Notes under the pieces: model-generated
Database searches by the model: none
What the model was told of the DNA's origin: nothing
What the model saw: only the letters and a program-made list of their open reading frames with translations
Made by a program: the position numbers and the translations under genes
Shown here: piece after piece, positions 26,223 to 35,098 of the stretch
How the letters are laid out: every line of letters starts with the position of its first letter
Numbering within the stretch: position 1 is the stretch's first letter
Source of the DNA: Streptomyces sp. CC228A
GTDB taxonomy: Bacteria; Actinomycetota; Actinomycetes; Streptomycetales; Streptomycetaceae
NCBI RefSeq assembly: GCF_021390935.1
Contig: NZ_JAJPUI010000006.1
Coordinates: forward strand, 1 to 64,000
Length of the DNA stretch: 64,000 nt
Direction of reading: 5' to 3'

Positions 26223-27126
26223 ATGTCACCACCTCCGGCCGCGTCGGGGCGTACGCCACTGGGCACGTGCTTCGTAAACTCATCATGCCCCGGCCAGCTC
26301 AGCACCACCTGTTCCCCCTCCAGCCGGGCCTGCGCCAGCACCGGCGCCAGGTCGCGGCCGCGCGCCCCGGCGAGCGCCGCGGCCGGGGAGTCGTACGCGG
26401 CGAGGGTGCGGAGCGTGGCGATGGTCGGCGGCATCATCAGCAGCTCGCCCTTGTCGTAGCCGGCCGCCGCGTCCTCCGGGCGGATCCACACCGTCCGGTC
26501 GGCCTCGGAGGAGGCGTTGCGGGTGCGCTGGCCGCTCGGCAGGGCCGCCACGAAGAACCAGGTGTCGTAGCGGCGCGGCTCGAACTCGGGGGTGATCCAC
26601 CGGGCCCACGCCCCCAGCAGGTCGGACCGCAGGACGAGGGCGCGCCGGTCGAGGAACTCCGCGAAGGGCAGCTCCCTGGCCACGAGGGCGGCCCGGTCGG
26701 CCTCCCAGTCGTCGCCCGTCGTGTCCGCGACGACCGTCCGCGGGTCCGGTCCGGCCAGCAGGACTCCGGCCTCCTCGTACGTCTCGCGGACCGCGGCGCA
26801 CACGATCGCCTGCGCCTCTGCGGGCTCCGCCACCCCGAGGCGGGCCGCCCACTCCGCGGGCGCCGGGCCGGCCCACCGGACCGGCTGCTCGTCCCGCGGG
26901 TCGACCCCGCCGCCCGGGTAGGCGTAGGCGCCCCCGCGAACGCCATGGACGTACGGCGGCGCAGCATGTGCACCTCGGGCCCGAAACCGGCCGCGCCGTC
27001 CCGCAGCAGCATGACGGTGGCGGCCCGCCGGGGCGCCGCCGGCGTCAGCTCGCCGGCCGCGAGGGCGCGGATGAGGCCGGGCCATTCCGGCGGGTACCAC
27101 TGACCATTGGGCTGACCGTGAGGCAT
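26219..27126 (-). CDS. NUDIX hydrolase (NUDT19-like), frameshifted
   Basis: The N-terminus (MPHGQPNGQWYPPEWPGLIR to LRRRTSMAFAG) and the rest (GAYAYPGGGVDPRDE, then AVRETYEEAGVLL as the NUDIX box) lie in different frames. They join if one C is added to the C5 run at 26931-26935, restoring FAGGAYAYPGGG. So either a homopolymer sequencing error or a one-base deletion has occurred. The repaired protein of about 302 aa would be a NUDT7/19-type hydrolase. Coupled to the MBL-fold gene downstream (ATGA). Confidence 0.75.
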
Positions 27127-27545
27127 GGCCGGAGCCTATGCGGATCAACCGGCGCGGGAAAGAGTGGCCCGTACAGAGAACCGCCCCGCCGCGCCCGCGA
27201 GGGCCCGACGAGGCGGAACGGAACAGCAGGGGAGGCGACCGGCGGGCTTCCCGCCGCGGGGCCCGCCGACCGGAACTGCCCGCCGGTTGCCATCGGTGGG
27301 GGCGTGCGCCGCCCGCAACCCGCCGAGGCCCAGCGCGCGCACTCAGCCGACCGACCCGGCCCGCCGAGGCCCGGCGCACCTGGCGGCCGACCGGGCCCGC
27401 CGAGGCCCGCAGACCCGGCCGCAGACCCGGTCGCGGACCGAGTCGGCGGCGCGTCCTGCCGGAGGGTGCGCCGGCCGGTTCTCGCCGGTGGCCCTGCTGC
27501 TCGGGAACCCCGCAGGGCTCGCCGACGGCGCCGGCTGCCTGCCCG
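27127..27545. other. GC-rich gap without a recognised gene
   Basis: The 419 bp between the NUDIX start and the RidA stop contain imperfect repeats such as CCCGCCGAGGCCC (about 27350-27410) and a doubled GCAGACCCGG (about 27411-27430). Long open frames are present on both strands but read as Arg/Pro/Ala-rich shadows. No start signals were found. Confidence 0.35.
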
Positions 27546-28022
27546 TCAGTCCTCGTCCGGCAGCAGCTCCACCTGGAGCTCCACCTCGACCGGCGCGTCC
27601 AGCGGCAGTACGGCCACGCCCACGGCGCTGCGGGCGTGCACGCCCCGGTCGCCGAGGATCTCGCCCAGCAGCTCGCTCGCGCCGTTCAGCACGCCGGGCT
27701 GCCCGGTGAAGTCCGCGGCCGACGCGACGAAGCCGACCACCTTCACCACGCGCGCGATGCGGTCCAGGTCGCCCGCGACCGACTTCACCGCGGCCAGCGC
27801 GTTCAGCGCGCAGATGCGCGCGAGGTCCTTCGCCTCCTCGGCGGTGACCTCGGCGCCGACCTTGCCGGTGACCGGAAGCTTCCCGTCCACCATGGGCAGC
27901 TGGCCCGCGGTGTACACGTACGCGCCGGACCGCACGGCCGGCTGGTACGCGGCGAGCGGCGGGACGACCTGCGGCAGCGTCAGCCCGCGCTCCGCGAGGG
28001 CGGCCTCGACGCGCCCGGTCAC
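27546..28022 (-). CDS. RidA-family protein (enamine/imine deaminase)
   Basis: This 158-aa YjgF/YER057c/UK114-type protein has VYTAGQLPMVDGKLPVTGKV, NALAAVKSVAGDLDRI and the C-terminal VEVELQVELLPDE. The family hydrolyses reactive 2-aminoacrylate-type intermediates; the catalytic Arg of classic RidA is not evident in this long subtype. The GTG start overlaps the stop of the small DUF4177 gene upstream (GTGA). Confidence 0.8.
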   Translation of the reverse strand: MTGRVEAALAERGLTLPQVVPPLAAYQPAVRSGAYVYTAGQLPMVDGKLPVTGKVGAEVTAEEAKDLARICALNALAAVKSVAGDLDRIARVVKVVGFVASAADFTGQPGVLNGASELLGEILGDRGVHARSAVGVAVLPLDAPVEVELQVELLPDED

Positions 28023-28177
28023 TGCTTCTCCCGCTTGAGGTACGCCACGAGCTGCTCGGGGTTGTTCGGGCCGGGGACGACCTGGACGAGCTCCCAGCCG
28101 TCCTCGCCCCAGGTGTCCAGGATCTGCTTGGTCGCGTGCACGAGAAGGGGCACGGTCGCGTATTCCCACTTGGTCAT
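28019..28177 (-). CDS. DUF4177 small protein (52 aa)
   Basis: This is a short ORF, MTKWEYATVPLLVHATKQIL through WGEDGWELVQVVPGPN to LKREKQ. The WEYATVP and DGWELV motifs are diagnostic of DUF4177. It is conserved next to RidA and wblA in Streptomyces as I recall. It is translationally coupled to the RidA gene by a GTGA overlap. Function unknown. Confidence 0.8.
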   Translation of the reverse strand: MTKWEYATVPLLVHATKQILDTWGEDGWELVQVVPGPNNPEQLVAYLKREKQ

Positions 28178-28260
28178 GGGGCCGACTGTATCCGCTCCGC
28201 GGGCCCGCCCAAGGGCGGCCTCCTGCGTGCGTGACGCGGCGACTGGTTACGCTCGCTGGT

Positions 28261-29226
28261 GTGAGCAGGCTCCAGGTCGTCAGCGGCAAGGGCGGTACCG
28301 GTAAGACGACGGTCGCCGCCGCCCTCGCGCTCGCCCTCGCGGCGGAGGGCAGGCGAACCCTCCTCGTGGAGGTCGAAGGCAGACAGGGCATCGCACAGCT
28401 CTTCGAGACGGAGGCGCTCCCCTACGAGGAGCGCAAGATCGCCGTCGCACCGGGCGGCGGGGAGGTGTACGCCCTCGCCGTCGACGCGGAGCGGGCACTC
28501 CTCGACTACCTCCAGATGTTCTACAAGCTGGGCGCCGCGGGCCGGGCGCTGAAGAAGCTCGGCGCGATCGACTTCGCGACGACGATCGCCCCCGGCGTGC
28601 GGGACGTCCTGCTGACCGGCAAGGTGTGCGAGGCGGTGCGCCGCAAGGAGAAGGACGGCAGCGGCTTCGTCTACGACCACGTGGTGATGGACGCCCCGCC
28701 GACCGGCCGGATCACCCGCTTCCTGAACGTCAACGACGAGGTGGCGGGCCTGGCGAAGATGGGCCCCATACACCACCAGGCGCATGCCGTGATGCGGGTG
28801 CTGAAGTCGCCGGAGACGGCGGTGCACCTGGTGACGCTGCTGGAGGAGATGCCGGTCCAGGAGACCGCCGACGGCATCGCCGAGTTGCGGGCCGCGGACC
28901 TTCCGGTGGGGAACGTGATCGTGAACATGGTCCGCCCGCAGCTGCTGGACGAGGACGCGGTACGGGCCGCCGCGGGCGGCCGGCGGGACGGCATCGCGCA
29001 GGCGCTGGCGGCGGCGGGCGTGGCCGGTCCCGAGGAGCTGGTGGGCCCGCTGCTGGAGGAGGCGGCCGACCACGCGCACCGGGTCGGGCTGGAGCGGGAG
29101 CAGCGGGAGGCCCTCGCGAAGCTGGACGTCCCGGCGTACGAACTGCCGCTGCTGGGCGGGGGCGTCGACCTGGCGGGGCTGTACCGGCTGGCGAAGGAAC
29201 TACGGAGGCTCGGGGTGGGCGCATGA
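28261..29226 (+). CDS. ArsA/Get3-like ATPase, first of pair
   Basis: The GTG start (VSRLQVVSGKGGTGKTTVAAA) gives 321 aa. It has the deviant Walker A GKGGTGKTT, then LLVEVEGRQGIAQLF and DHVVMDAPPTGRITRFL (switch/Walker B). These are SIMIBI ATPases annotated as anion-transporting; no arsenic genes adjoin it and its true role in actinobacteria is unknown. It overlaps the second ATPase gene by ATGA, so they probably form a heterodimer or sequential pair. Confidence 0.85.
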   Translation: MSRLQVVSGKGGTGKTTVAAALALALAAEGRRTLLVEVEGRQGIAQLFETEALPYEERKIAVAPGGGEVYALAVDAERALLDYLQMFYKLGAAGRALKKLGAIDFATTIAPGVRDVLLTGKVCEAVRRKEKDGSGFVYDHVVMDAPPTGRITRFLNVNDEVAGLAKMGPIHHQAHAVMRVLKSPETAVHLVTLLEEMPVQETADGIAELRAADLPVGNVIVNMVRPQLLDEDAVRAAAGGRRDGIAQALAAAGVAGPEELVGPLLEEAADHAHRVGLEREQREALAKLDVPAYELPLLGGGVDLAGLYRLAKELRRLGVGA

Positions 29227-31133
29227 CGACGGCCGACGCGGTGGACGGGACCCCCGGCGGCACGGGGACGGCAGGCCGCCGGCAGCCCGGCGTCCCGGGA
29301 CCGGAGGGCCCGGCCCAGGCCGGTGCGGCTGCCCGCGGGGGCGCCGGGGCCGTACGGCTGGAGGTCGATCCGCTGCTGGACGACCCGGCGACGCGCATCG
29401 TCGTCTGCTGCGGCGCGGGCGGCGTCGGCAAGACGACGACGGCGGCGGCGCTGGGCGTGCGGGCCGCGGAGCGCGGGCGCAGGGTGGTGGTGCTGACCAT
29501 CGACCCGGCGCGGCGGCTGGCCCAGTCCATGGGCATCGACGAGCTGGACAACACCCCGCGCCGGGTGCCCGGCGTCGACACGGGCAGCGGCGGCGAGCTG
29601 CACGCCATGATGCTGGACATGAAGCGGACCTTCGACGAGATCGTCGAGGCGCACGCGGACCCCGAGCGGGCCCGCGCCATTCTGGCGAACCCCTTCTACC
29701 AGTCCCTGTCGGCCGGTTTCGCGGGCACGCAGGAGTACATGGCGATGGAGAAGCTGGGACAGCTGCGGGCCGGGGACGCCTGGGACCTGATCATCGTCGA
29801 CACGCCGCCGTCCCGCTCGGCCCTGGACTTCCTCGACGCCCCGAAGCGGCTGGGGTCGTTCCTGGACGGCCGGCTCATCAAGGTGCTGATGGCGCCGGCG
29901 AAGGTGGGCGGCCGTGCGGGCATGAAGTTCCTGAACGTCGGCATGTCGATGATGACGGGGACGCTGGGGAAGCTGCTGGGCGGTCAGTTCCTGCGGGACG
30001 TGCAGACCTTCGTGTCCGCGATGGACACCATGTTCGGCGGCTTCCGTACCCGCGCGGACGCCACCTACCGGCTGCTGCAGGCGCCCGGGACGGCGTTCCT
30101 CGTGGTGGCCGCCCCCGAGCAGGACGCGCTGCGGGAGGCCGCGTACTTCGTGGAGCGGCTGGCCGCGGAGAGGATGCCCCTGGCGGGGCTGGTCCTCAAC
30201 CGCGTGCACGGCAGCGGCGCCGCCTGGCTGTCCGCCGAGCAGTCCCTCGCCGCCGCGGAAAATCTTGACGGAGCCGGCATGGTGGATCGGGCGGGCGGGC
30301 AGACTCGTGGGGGCCGCCCGGACGCCGTCTCCCCCGACGCCCCGGCGCCCGGTTCACCAGCACCCGCGGCTTCCGCCCATCCGGAGTCGGCGGCCTCGGC
30401 AGCCGCTCACCCCGAGTCGGCGGCCTCGGCTTCCGCACACCCCGAGTCGGCGGCCTCGACGCCCGCTCGTCCCGCGTCGGCTTCCTCGCCGCTCGACGGC
30501 ACCGGGTCGGCGGCCTCGCCGCACCCTCACCCGGGACCCGCGCGGCCTGCCTCCGCGGGGTCCGGTTCCGCCCAGGGCGCCTCCGCCCCCGGCGGCTCCG
30601 CCCGCGCCGCGTCCACAGGCACCGGGGCGGCATCCGCTGAGGACGCACGTACCGGAACGGCATCCTCTGGGGACGCCCGTACGGGGGCGGCATCCGTCGA
30701 GGACACCCGCACCCCGGCCGCATCCACCGAGGACCCGCGTACGGAGGCGGCACCTGCCGAGGTCACGCGTACGGCATCCGCCAAGGACGCGCCCGCCGAG
30801 GCCGCGCCCGCCGAGGAGACGCACACCGGCGGCGCGGACCGTACGGGCGCGTTGCCCGAGCCGCAGGGCGACGAGGCCGCGCCGGACGCTTCCGCGTCCT
30901 CGGCGGTACCGGCGCCGGCAGCTGAAGTGCCGCCCGCCGTGGCCGCGTTGACGGCGGGGCTCCTGCGCCTCCACGCGGAGCGGATGCAGGTCATCGCGCG
31001 TGAGCAGCGAACGCGCGACCACTTTCTCTCCCTCCACCCCGACGTGGCGGTGGCGGAGGTGTCCGCACTGCCGGGGGACGTCCACGACCTCGCGGGGCTG
31101 CGGGCCGTCGGCGACCGCCTGGCCACCGGCTGA
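29223..31133 (+). CDS. ArsA/Get3-like ATPase with large low-complexity insert, second of pair
   Basis: This 636-aa protein starts at the ATGA overlap. The ATPase core shows CCGAGGVGKTTTAAAL, VVVLTIDPARRLAQSMG and LIIVDTPPSRSALDFLDAP. Between about residues 377 and 560 it carries a Pro/Ala/Ser-rich insert with about four HPESAAS-type repeats and then six (E/G)DxRTxxA-type repeats. The ATPase C-terminal segment (LLRLHAERMQVIAREQRTRD, then DVHDLAGLRAVGDRL) resumes afterwards. Homologues I recall are about 150 residues shorter, so the repeat expansion is the likely cause. Convergent with wblA. Confidence 0.85.
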   Translation: MTTADAVDGTPGGTGTAGRRQPGVPGPEGPAQAGAAARGGAGAVRLEVDPLLDDPATRIVVCCGAGGVGKTTTAAALGVRAAERGRRVVVLTIDPARRLAQSMGIDELDNTPRRVPGVDTGSGGELHAMMLDMKRTFDEIVEAHADPERARAILANPFYQSLSAGFAGTQEYMAMEKLGQLRAGDAWDLIIVDTPPSRSALDFLDAPKRLGSFLDGRLIKVLMAPAKVGGRAGMKFLNVGMSMMTGTLGKLLGGQFLRDVQTFVSAMDTMFGGFRTRADATYRLLQAPGTAFLVVAAPEQDALREAAYFVERLAAERMPLAGLVLNRVHGSGAAWLSAEQSLAAAENLDGAGMVDRAGGQTRGGRPDAVSPDAPAPGSPAPAASAHPESAASAAAHPESAASASAHPESAASTPARPASASSPLDGTGSAASPHPHPGPARPASAGSGSAQGASAPGGSARAASTGTGAASAEDARTGTASSGDARTGAASVEDTRTPAASTEDPRTEAAPAEVTRTASAKDAPAEAAPAEETHTGGADRTGALPEPQGDEAAPDASASSAVPAPAAEVPPAVAALTAGLLRLHAERMQVIAREQRTRDHFLSLHPDVAVAEVSALPGDVHDLAGLRAVGDRLATG

Positions 31134-31164
31134 GGGGCCGGTTCGGCGGGGACGCGGAGGGCGG

Positions 31165-31509
31165 TCAGCCGACCGCCGCGTACGTCTCGTAGGTCTCGTC
31201 GTCGTTGAGTGCGACGGGCAGGACGCCCGCGCTCCGCTCGTACTCGGTACGTGCGGTCTCCAGGAGCCTGCGCCACGAGGTGACGGTCGGCCGACGGCGC
31301 AGCAGTGCGCGCCGTTCGCGTTCCGTCATCCCGCCCCACACGCCGAACTCGACGCGGTTGTCCAGCGCGTCGGCCAGGCACTCCGTGCGCACCGGACACC
31401 CGGTGCACACCGCCTTGGCCCTGTTCTGCGCTGCTCCTTGTACGAACAGTTCATCCGGATCGGTAGTGCGGCAGGCCGCCTGCGCACTCCAGTCAGCTAC
31501 CCAGCCCAT
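31165..31509 (-). CDS. wblA: WhiB-like iron-sulfur regulator WblA
   Basis: The start MGWVADWSAQ at 31509 has GGGAGAGGA upstream and matches WblA; the frame extends to 31602 but is less supported. The four Cys (13, 35, 38, 44; C-x2-C-x5-C in the latter three) bind a 4Fe-4S cluster. EFGVWGG is the WhiB turn, followed by the basic RRALLRRRP DNA-binding tail. WblA is known as a global switch for sporulation and repression of antibiotic production in Streptomyces. 114 aa. Confidence 0.93.
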   Translation of the reverse strand: MGWVADWSAQAACRTTDPDELFVQGAAQNRAKAVCTGCPVRTECLADALDNRVEFGVWGGMTERERRALLRRRPTVTSWRRLLETARTEYERSAGVLPVALNDDETYETYAAVG

Positions 31510-32026
31510 GCCGGCGCCGTCCTCTCCCAATCGAGGCTCCCCCACGGCGGCAGCGGCATATTCACCGCTGCCAGTTGAGGACGTTACGGAAGGCCGGGAC
31601 ACCGCAACACCTCCTTCGGGCCCAATCTTGAATGGCCCGAACGGACTATGCGTACGCGGCAGATCACCCAGGGGAGTGACCGATAGACATACAAGATGTC
31701 TTGCGCGAAACGGGGCAATTCACTTCAGCCACACTGGGCACACCCCTCCACACGCGATGAAATCGGACAGCTTGCGCCGCGGCACGGGAACCTCGGGGGC
31801 GGGTCCGGGCGTAGTACCGGAGGGTGGTGCACACCACGTACGGAGGCGGCCGGCGCGTGTCGCGGGGGAAGGCGACGGCGGCGCCGGAGGAAGGGGCCGG
31901 GCGTTGCAACACAGTTGTGACTGCTGTGACTACCGCAACCACAGCAACGGGTGCTGTGGTTGTGATGGCCAGCTTAGGCCAAGGCATATACACGTGTCCG
32001 GCGAATGAGAACGTAGGCTTTCCCCC
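31510..32026. promoter_or_regulatory. Long divergent control region of wblA and pbp
   Basis: 517 bp separate the divergent starts. Visible symmetric sites are TCGGGCC/GGCCCGA around 31617-31641, AGACAT/ATGTCT at 31685-31701, and a strong 11-bp inverted repeat CAACCACAGCA/TGCTGTGGTTG (31936-31962) about 65 bp before the pbp start. A long leader for wblA is plausible. No specific regulator was identified for these sites. Confidence 0.5.
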
Positions 32027-34348
32027 ATGCCAAAGAAGCGCCCCGGCGGCGGTCTGACCCGGACCGAGCAGGCCGCCAAGTTCATCGGTGTCAGCGTGCT
32101 CTCCGGAGTCGTCCTCGCCGGTATCGCCATGCCGGCGGCAGGCGCGCTGGGGCTGGCGGCCAAGGGCTCAGTGGAGGGGTTCGACGAGATCCCCGCCGAC
32201 CTGAAGCGCCCGCCGCTCAGCCAGCGCACCACGATCCTGGACGCCAAGGGCGGGACCATCGCGACCGTCTACTCCCGGGACCGCACGGTGGTGCCGCTGG
32301 AGGACGTCTCCCCGTACCTCCAGAAGGCGATCATCGCGGTGGAGGACGCGCGCTTCTACGAGCACGGCGCGGTCGACGTCAAGGGCGTCCTGCGCGCCCT
32401 GAACCGGAACGCCCAGTCCGGCGGCGTCTCCCAGGGCGCCTCCACGCTGACCCAGCAGTACGTGAAGAACGTCTTCGTGGAGGAGGCCGGGGACGACCGC
32501 GAGAAGTTCCGGCAGGCCACCCAGCAGACCCTGGGCCGCAAGATCCAGGAGCTGAAGTACGCGATCCAGGTCGAGAAGGAACTCGGCAAGAAGAAGATCC
32601 TGGAGAACTACCTCAACATCACCTTCTTCGGCCAGCAGGCGTACGGCGTCGAGTCGGCGTCCCAGCGGTACTTCTCCAAGAGCGCCAAGGACCTCACCCT
32701 CGGCGAGGCCGCCATGATCGCCGGCCTCGTGCAGTCGCCGAGCCGCTACGACCCGGTCAACGACATCGAGGAGGCCACCCAGCGCCGCAACGTCGTCCTG
32801 CAGCGCATGGTGGCCGTCGGCGACATCAGCCAGGCCGAGGCCGACGAGGCCAAGGCCAAGCCGATCAAGCTGAAGATCACCCGGCCCAAGAACGGCTGCA
32901 TCACGGCCCGCGACGGCGCCGGCTTCTTCTGCGACTACGTCCGCGAGGTCTTCCTCTCCGAGCCGGTCTTCGGCAAGACCCGGGAGGATCGCGCGAAGAT
33001 CTGGAACCGCGGCGGCCTCACCATCCGCACCACCCTGGACCCGCAGGCCCAGAAGTCGGCGCAGGAGTCCCTGAAGGAACACGTCTACCAGAGCGACAAG
33101 GTCGCCGCCGCGATCACCATGGTCGAGCCCGGCACCGGCAAGATCCTCGCCATGGGCCAGTCCAAGCCGTACGGCTTCGGCAAGAACGAGACCCAGATCA
33201 ACTACTCGGTCAACAAGAGCATGGGCGGCTCGAACTTCGGCTTCCCGACGGGCTCCACCTTCAAGCCCCTCCTGGCCGCCGCCGCCCTGGAGCAGGGCAA
33301 GCCGCCGACGCAGGTCTACTCGTCCCCGTACCAGATGCCGTACCCGCAGCGGGTGCAGACCTGCAGCGGCAAGCCCTGGGTCAACGTGGGCGGGGACACC
33401 GCCGAGAACGAGAACGAGTCCGAGGTCGGCCCGTACGCGCTCAACGAGGCGATGGCCAAGTCGGTCAACACGTACTTCGTGCAGATGCTCGAAGAGATCG
33501 GCATGTGCCCCGTCGTGGAGATCACCGACAAGCTCGGGGTGGTCATGGGCAACGACAAGAAGCTGCCCGAGAGCCCCTCCGCGCTCACCCTCGGCTCGCA
33601 GGGCGTGTCCCCGCTGAACATGGCGAACGCCTACGCCGCCTTCGCCAACCGGGGCAGGTTCTGCACCCCCACCGCCATCGAGTCGATCAAGACGGCGGAC
33701 GGCAGCAGCCTCAAGGTGCCGCAGACCAAGTGCTCCCAGGCCATGAGCCAGCAGACCGCCGACACGATCAACACCCTGCTGCGCGGTGTGATCGACTCCG
33801 GTACCGGCCAGGCGGCCGGACTCCAGTCCCGTGACAGCGCGGGCAAGACCGGCACGACCGACGGCCGCAAGAACGCCTGGTTCGTCGGCTACACCCCGAA
33901 CCTGTCCGGCGCCGTCTGGGTGGGCAGCGCCACCCAGCAGGTGGAGATGGTGAAGATCACCATCGGCGGCCGCTACCACCCGCTGGTCTTCGGCGGCCAG
34001 GTGCCCGGACCGATCTGGAAGGACGCCGTCACGGGCGCTCTGAAGGGCAAGCCGGCGCCGAACTTCCCCCGCGTCCACATCCCCGAGCCGCAGAAGCCCC
34101 AGCCGCCCCAGGACCGGGAGCGCGACCGCGACCGGGGCCGCGGCGACAACAAGCCGGGCCAGTCCGACGGCGGCAACGGCGGCGACACCGGGTTCATCCA
34201 GGGCACCACGGGGGACGGCGGCACCGACCCCTTCCCCGGCATCTCCATCCCGCCGGACCTGATCACCGGCGGCGCCAACACGACCGGCGGCGACACCAAC
34301 GGCGGAAACGGCAACGGCAACGGCGGCCCGGGCGACGGGAACCGCTGA
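32027..34348 (+). CDS. Class A penicillin-binding protein
   Basis: This 773-aa bifunctional peptidoglycan synthase has an N-terminal membrane anchor (FIGVSVLSGVVLAGIAMPAAG) and a GT51 glycosyltransferase domain with catalytic Glu106 in AVEDARFYEHG. Its transpeptidase domain has GSTFKP (about 409-414), SVN (about 479) and KTGTTDG (about 606). The C-terminal about 100 residues are Pro/Arg/Asp then Gly/Asn-rich (GGDTNGGNGNGNGGPGDGN), probably an extracytoplasmic flexible tail. Confidence 0.93.
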   Translation: MPKKRPGGGLTRTEQAAKFIGVSVLSGVVLAGIAMPAAGALGLAAKGSVEGFDEIPADLKRPPLSQRTTILDAKGGTIATVYSRDRTVVPLEDVSPYLQKAIIAVEDARFYEHGAVDVKGVLRALNRNAQSGGVSQGASTLTQQYVKNVFVEEAGDDREKFRQATQQTLGRKIQELKYAIQVEKELGKKKILENYLNITFFGQQAYGVESASQRYFSKSAKDLTLGEAAMIAGLVQSPSRYDPVNDIEEATQRRNVVLQRMVAVGDISQAEADEAKAKPIKLKITRPKNGCITARDGAGFFCDYVREVFLSEPVFGKTREDRAKIWNRGGLTIRTTLDPQAQKSAQESLKEHVYQSDKVAAAITMVEPGTGKILAMGQSKPYGFGKNETQINYSVNKSMGGSNFGFPTGSTFKPLLAAAALEQGKPPTQVYSSPYQMPYPQRVQTCSGKPWVNVGGDTAENENESEVGPYALNEAMAKSVNTYFVQMLEEIGMCPVVEITDKLGVVMGNDKKLPESPSALTLGSQGVSPLNMANAYAAFANRGRFCTPTAIESIKTADGSSLKVPQTKCSQAMSQQTADTINTLLRGVIDSGTGQAAGLQSRDSAGKTGTTDGRKNAWFVGYTPNLSGAVWVGSATQQVEMVKITIGGRYHPLVFGGQVPGPIWKDAVTGALKGKPAPNFPRVHIPEPQKPQPPQDRERDRDRGRGDNKPGQSDGGNGGDTGFIQGTTGDGGTDPFPGISIPPDLITGGANTTGGDTNGGNGNGNGGPGDGNR

Positions 34349-34371
34349 CCCGGACCAGCACCTGACGGCGA

Positions 34372-34420
34372 GACGCGGAAGGGCGGCCACCTGACGAACA
34401 GGCGGCCGCCCTTCCGCGTC
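34372..34420. terminator. 17-bp stem terminator
   Basis: GACGCGGAAGGGCGGCC and its exact complement GGCCGCCCTTCCGCGTC form a perfect 17-bp stem with a 15-base loop. It lies between the convergent pbp and YqeY-like genes and should act both ways. Confidence 0.8.
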
Positions 34421-34484
34421 CCTCGTGCGGGGCCCGCGTACCCGCCGCGCGCGAACCGCGCACGGCGTCAGCAGCGCGGGGTGA

Positions 34485-34952
34485 TCACCCCTGGGCCAGC
34501 ATCTGCTTCACCGCACCGGCGACCCGCCCGCCCTCGGCACGGCCGGCCACCTTCGGGTTGACGATCTTCATGACGGCGCCCATCGCCCGCGGCCCCTCGG
34601 CGCCCGCGGCCCTGGCCTCGTCGATCGCCTGGCCGACGATGTCCCGCAGCTCCTCGTCGGTCAGCTGCTTCGGCAGGTACACGTCGAGAATGACGCCCTC
34701 GGCCCGCTCCCGCTCCGCCTGCTCTCCACGCCCCGCCTGCTCGAACGCCTCAGCCGCCTCACGGCGCTTCTTCGCCTCACGGGCGATCACCTTCTGCACC
34801 TCGTCGTCGGAGAGCTCACGGGCCTGAGTGCCCGCGACCTCCTCCTTGGCGATGGCGGTGAGCGTGAGCCGAATGGTCGAGGAGCGCAGCTCGTCGCGCG
34901 CCTTGATGGCTTCGGTGAGGTCTTCCTGCAGTCGGGCCTTGAGCGTGGTCAT
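34485..34952 (-). CDS. GatB/YqeY-domain protein
   Basis: This 155-aa protein starts at MTTLKARLQEDLTEAIKA; the longer frame reads through low-quality sequence. LRSSTIRLTLTAIAKEEV, VIAREAKKRREAAEAFEQAG and AMGAVMKIVNPKV are characteristic of YqeY proteins, which resemble the tRNA-binding tail of GatB. Probably tRNA-related; the role is unproven. Confidence 0.88.
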   Translation of the reverse strand: MTTLKARLQEDLTEAIKARDELRSSTIRLTLTAIAKEEVAGTQARELSDDEVQKVIAREAKKRREAAEAFEQAGRGEQAERERAEGVILDVYLPKQLTDEELRDIVGQAIDEARAAGAEGPRAMGAVMKIVNPKVAGRAEGGRVAGAVKQMLAQG

Positions 34953-35098
34953 ACGGCAAGCATGACAGGTGGGGCCGCCGAGCCGCGCACACATTTCCGG
35001 GCCGCCCCGCCGGAACACCCTTCGCTTCCATGCCCGCTGCCCCGCCCCCGCCTCCCGGGGGCGTCGTGCCGGCCGCCCGTGTCTGCGACCATGGACAC

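Noticed and set aside
28261..31133. Arsenic resistance function of the paired ArsA-like ATPases
   Set aside because: They lie in the conserved wblA neighbourhood, far from the arsenic locus, and actinobacterial homologues are not shown to pump arsenite.
32168..34390. 740-codon reverse frame opposite the PBP
   Set aside because: Shadow of a class A PBP with complete catalytic motifs.
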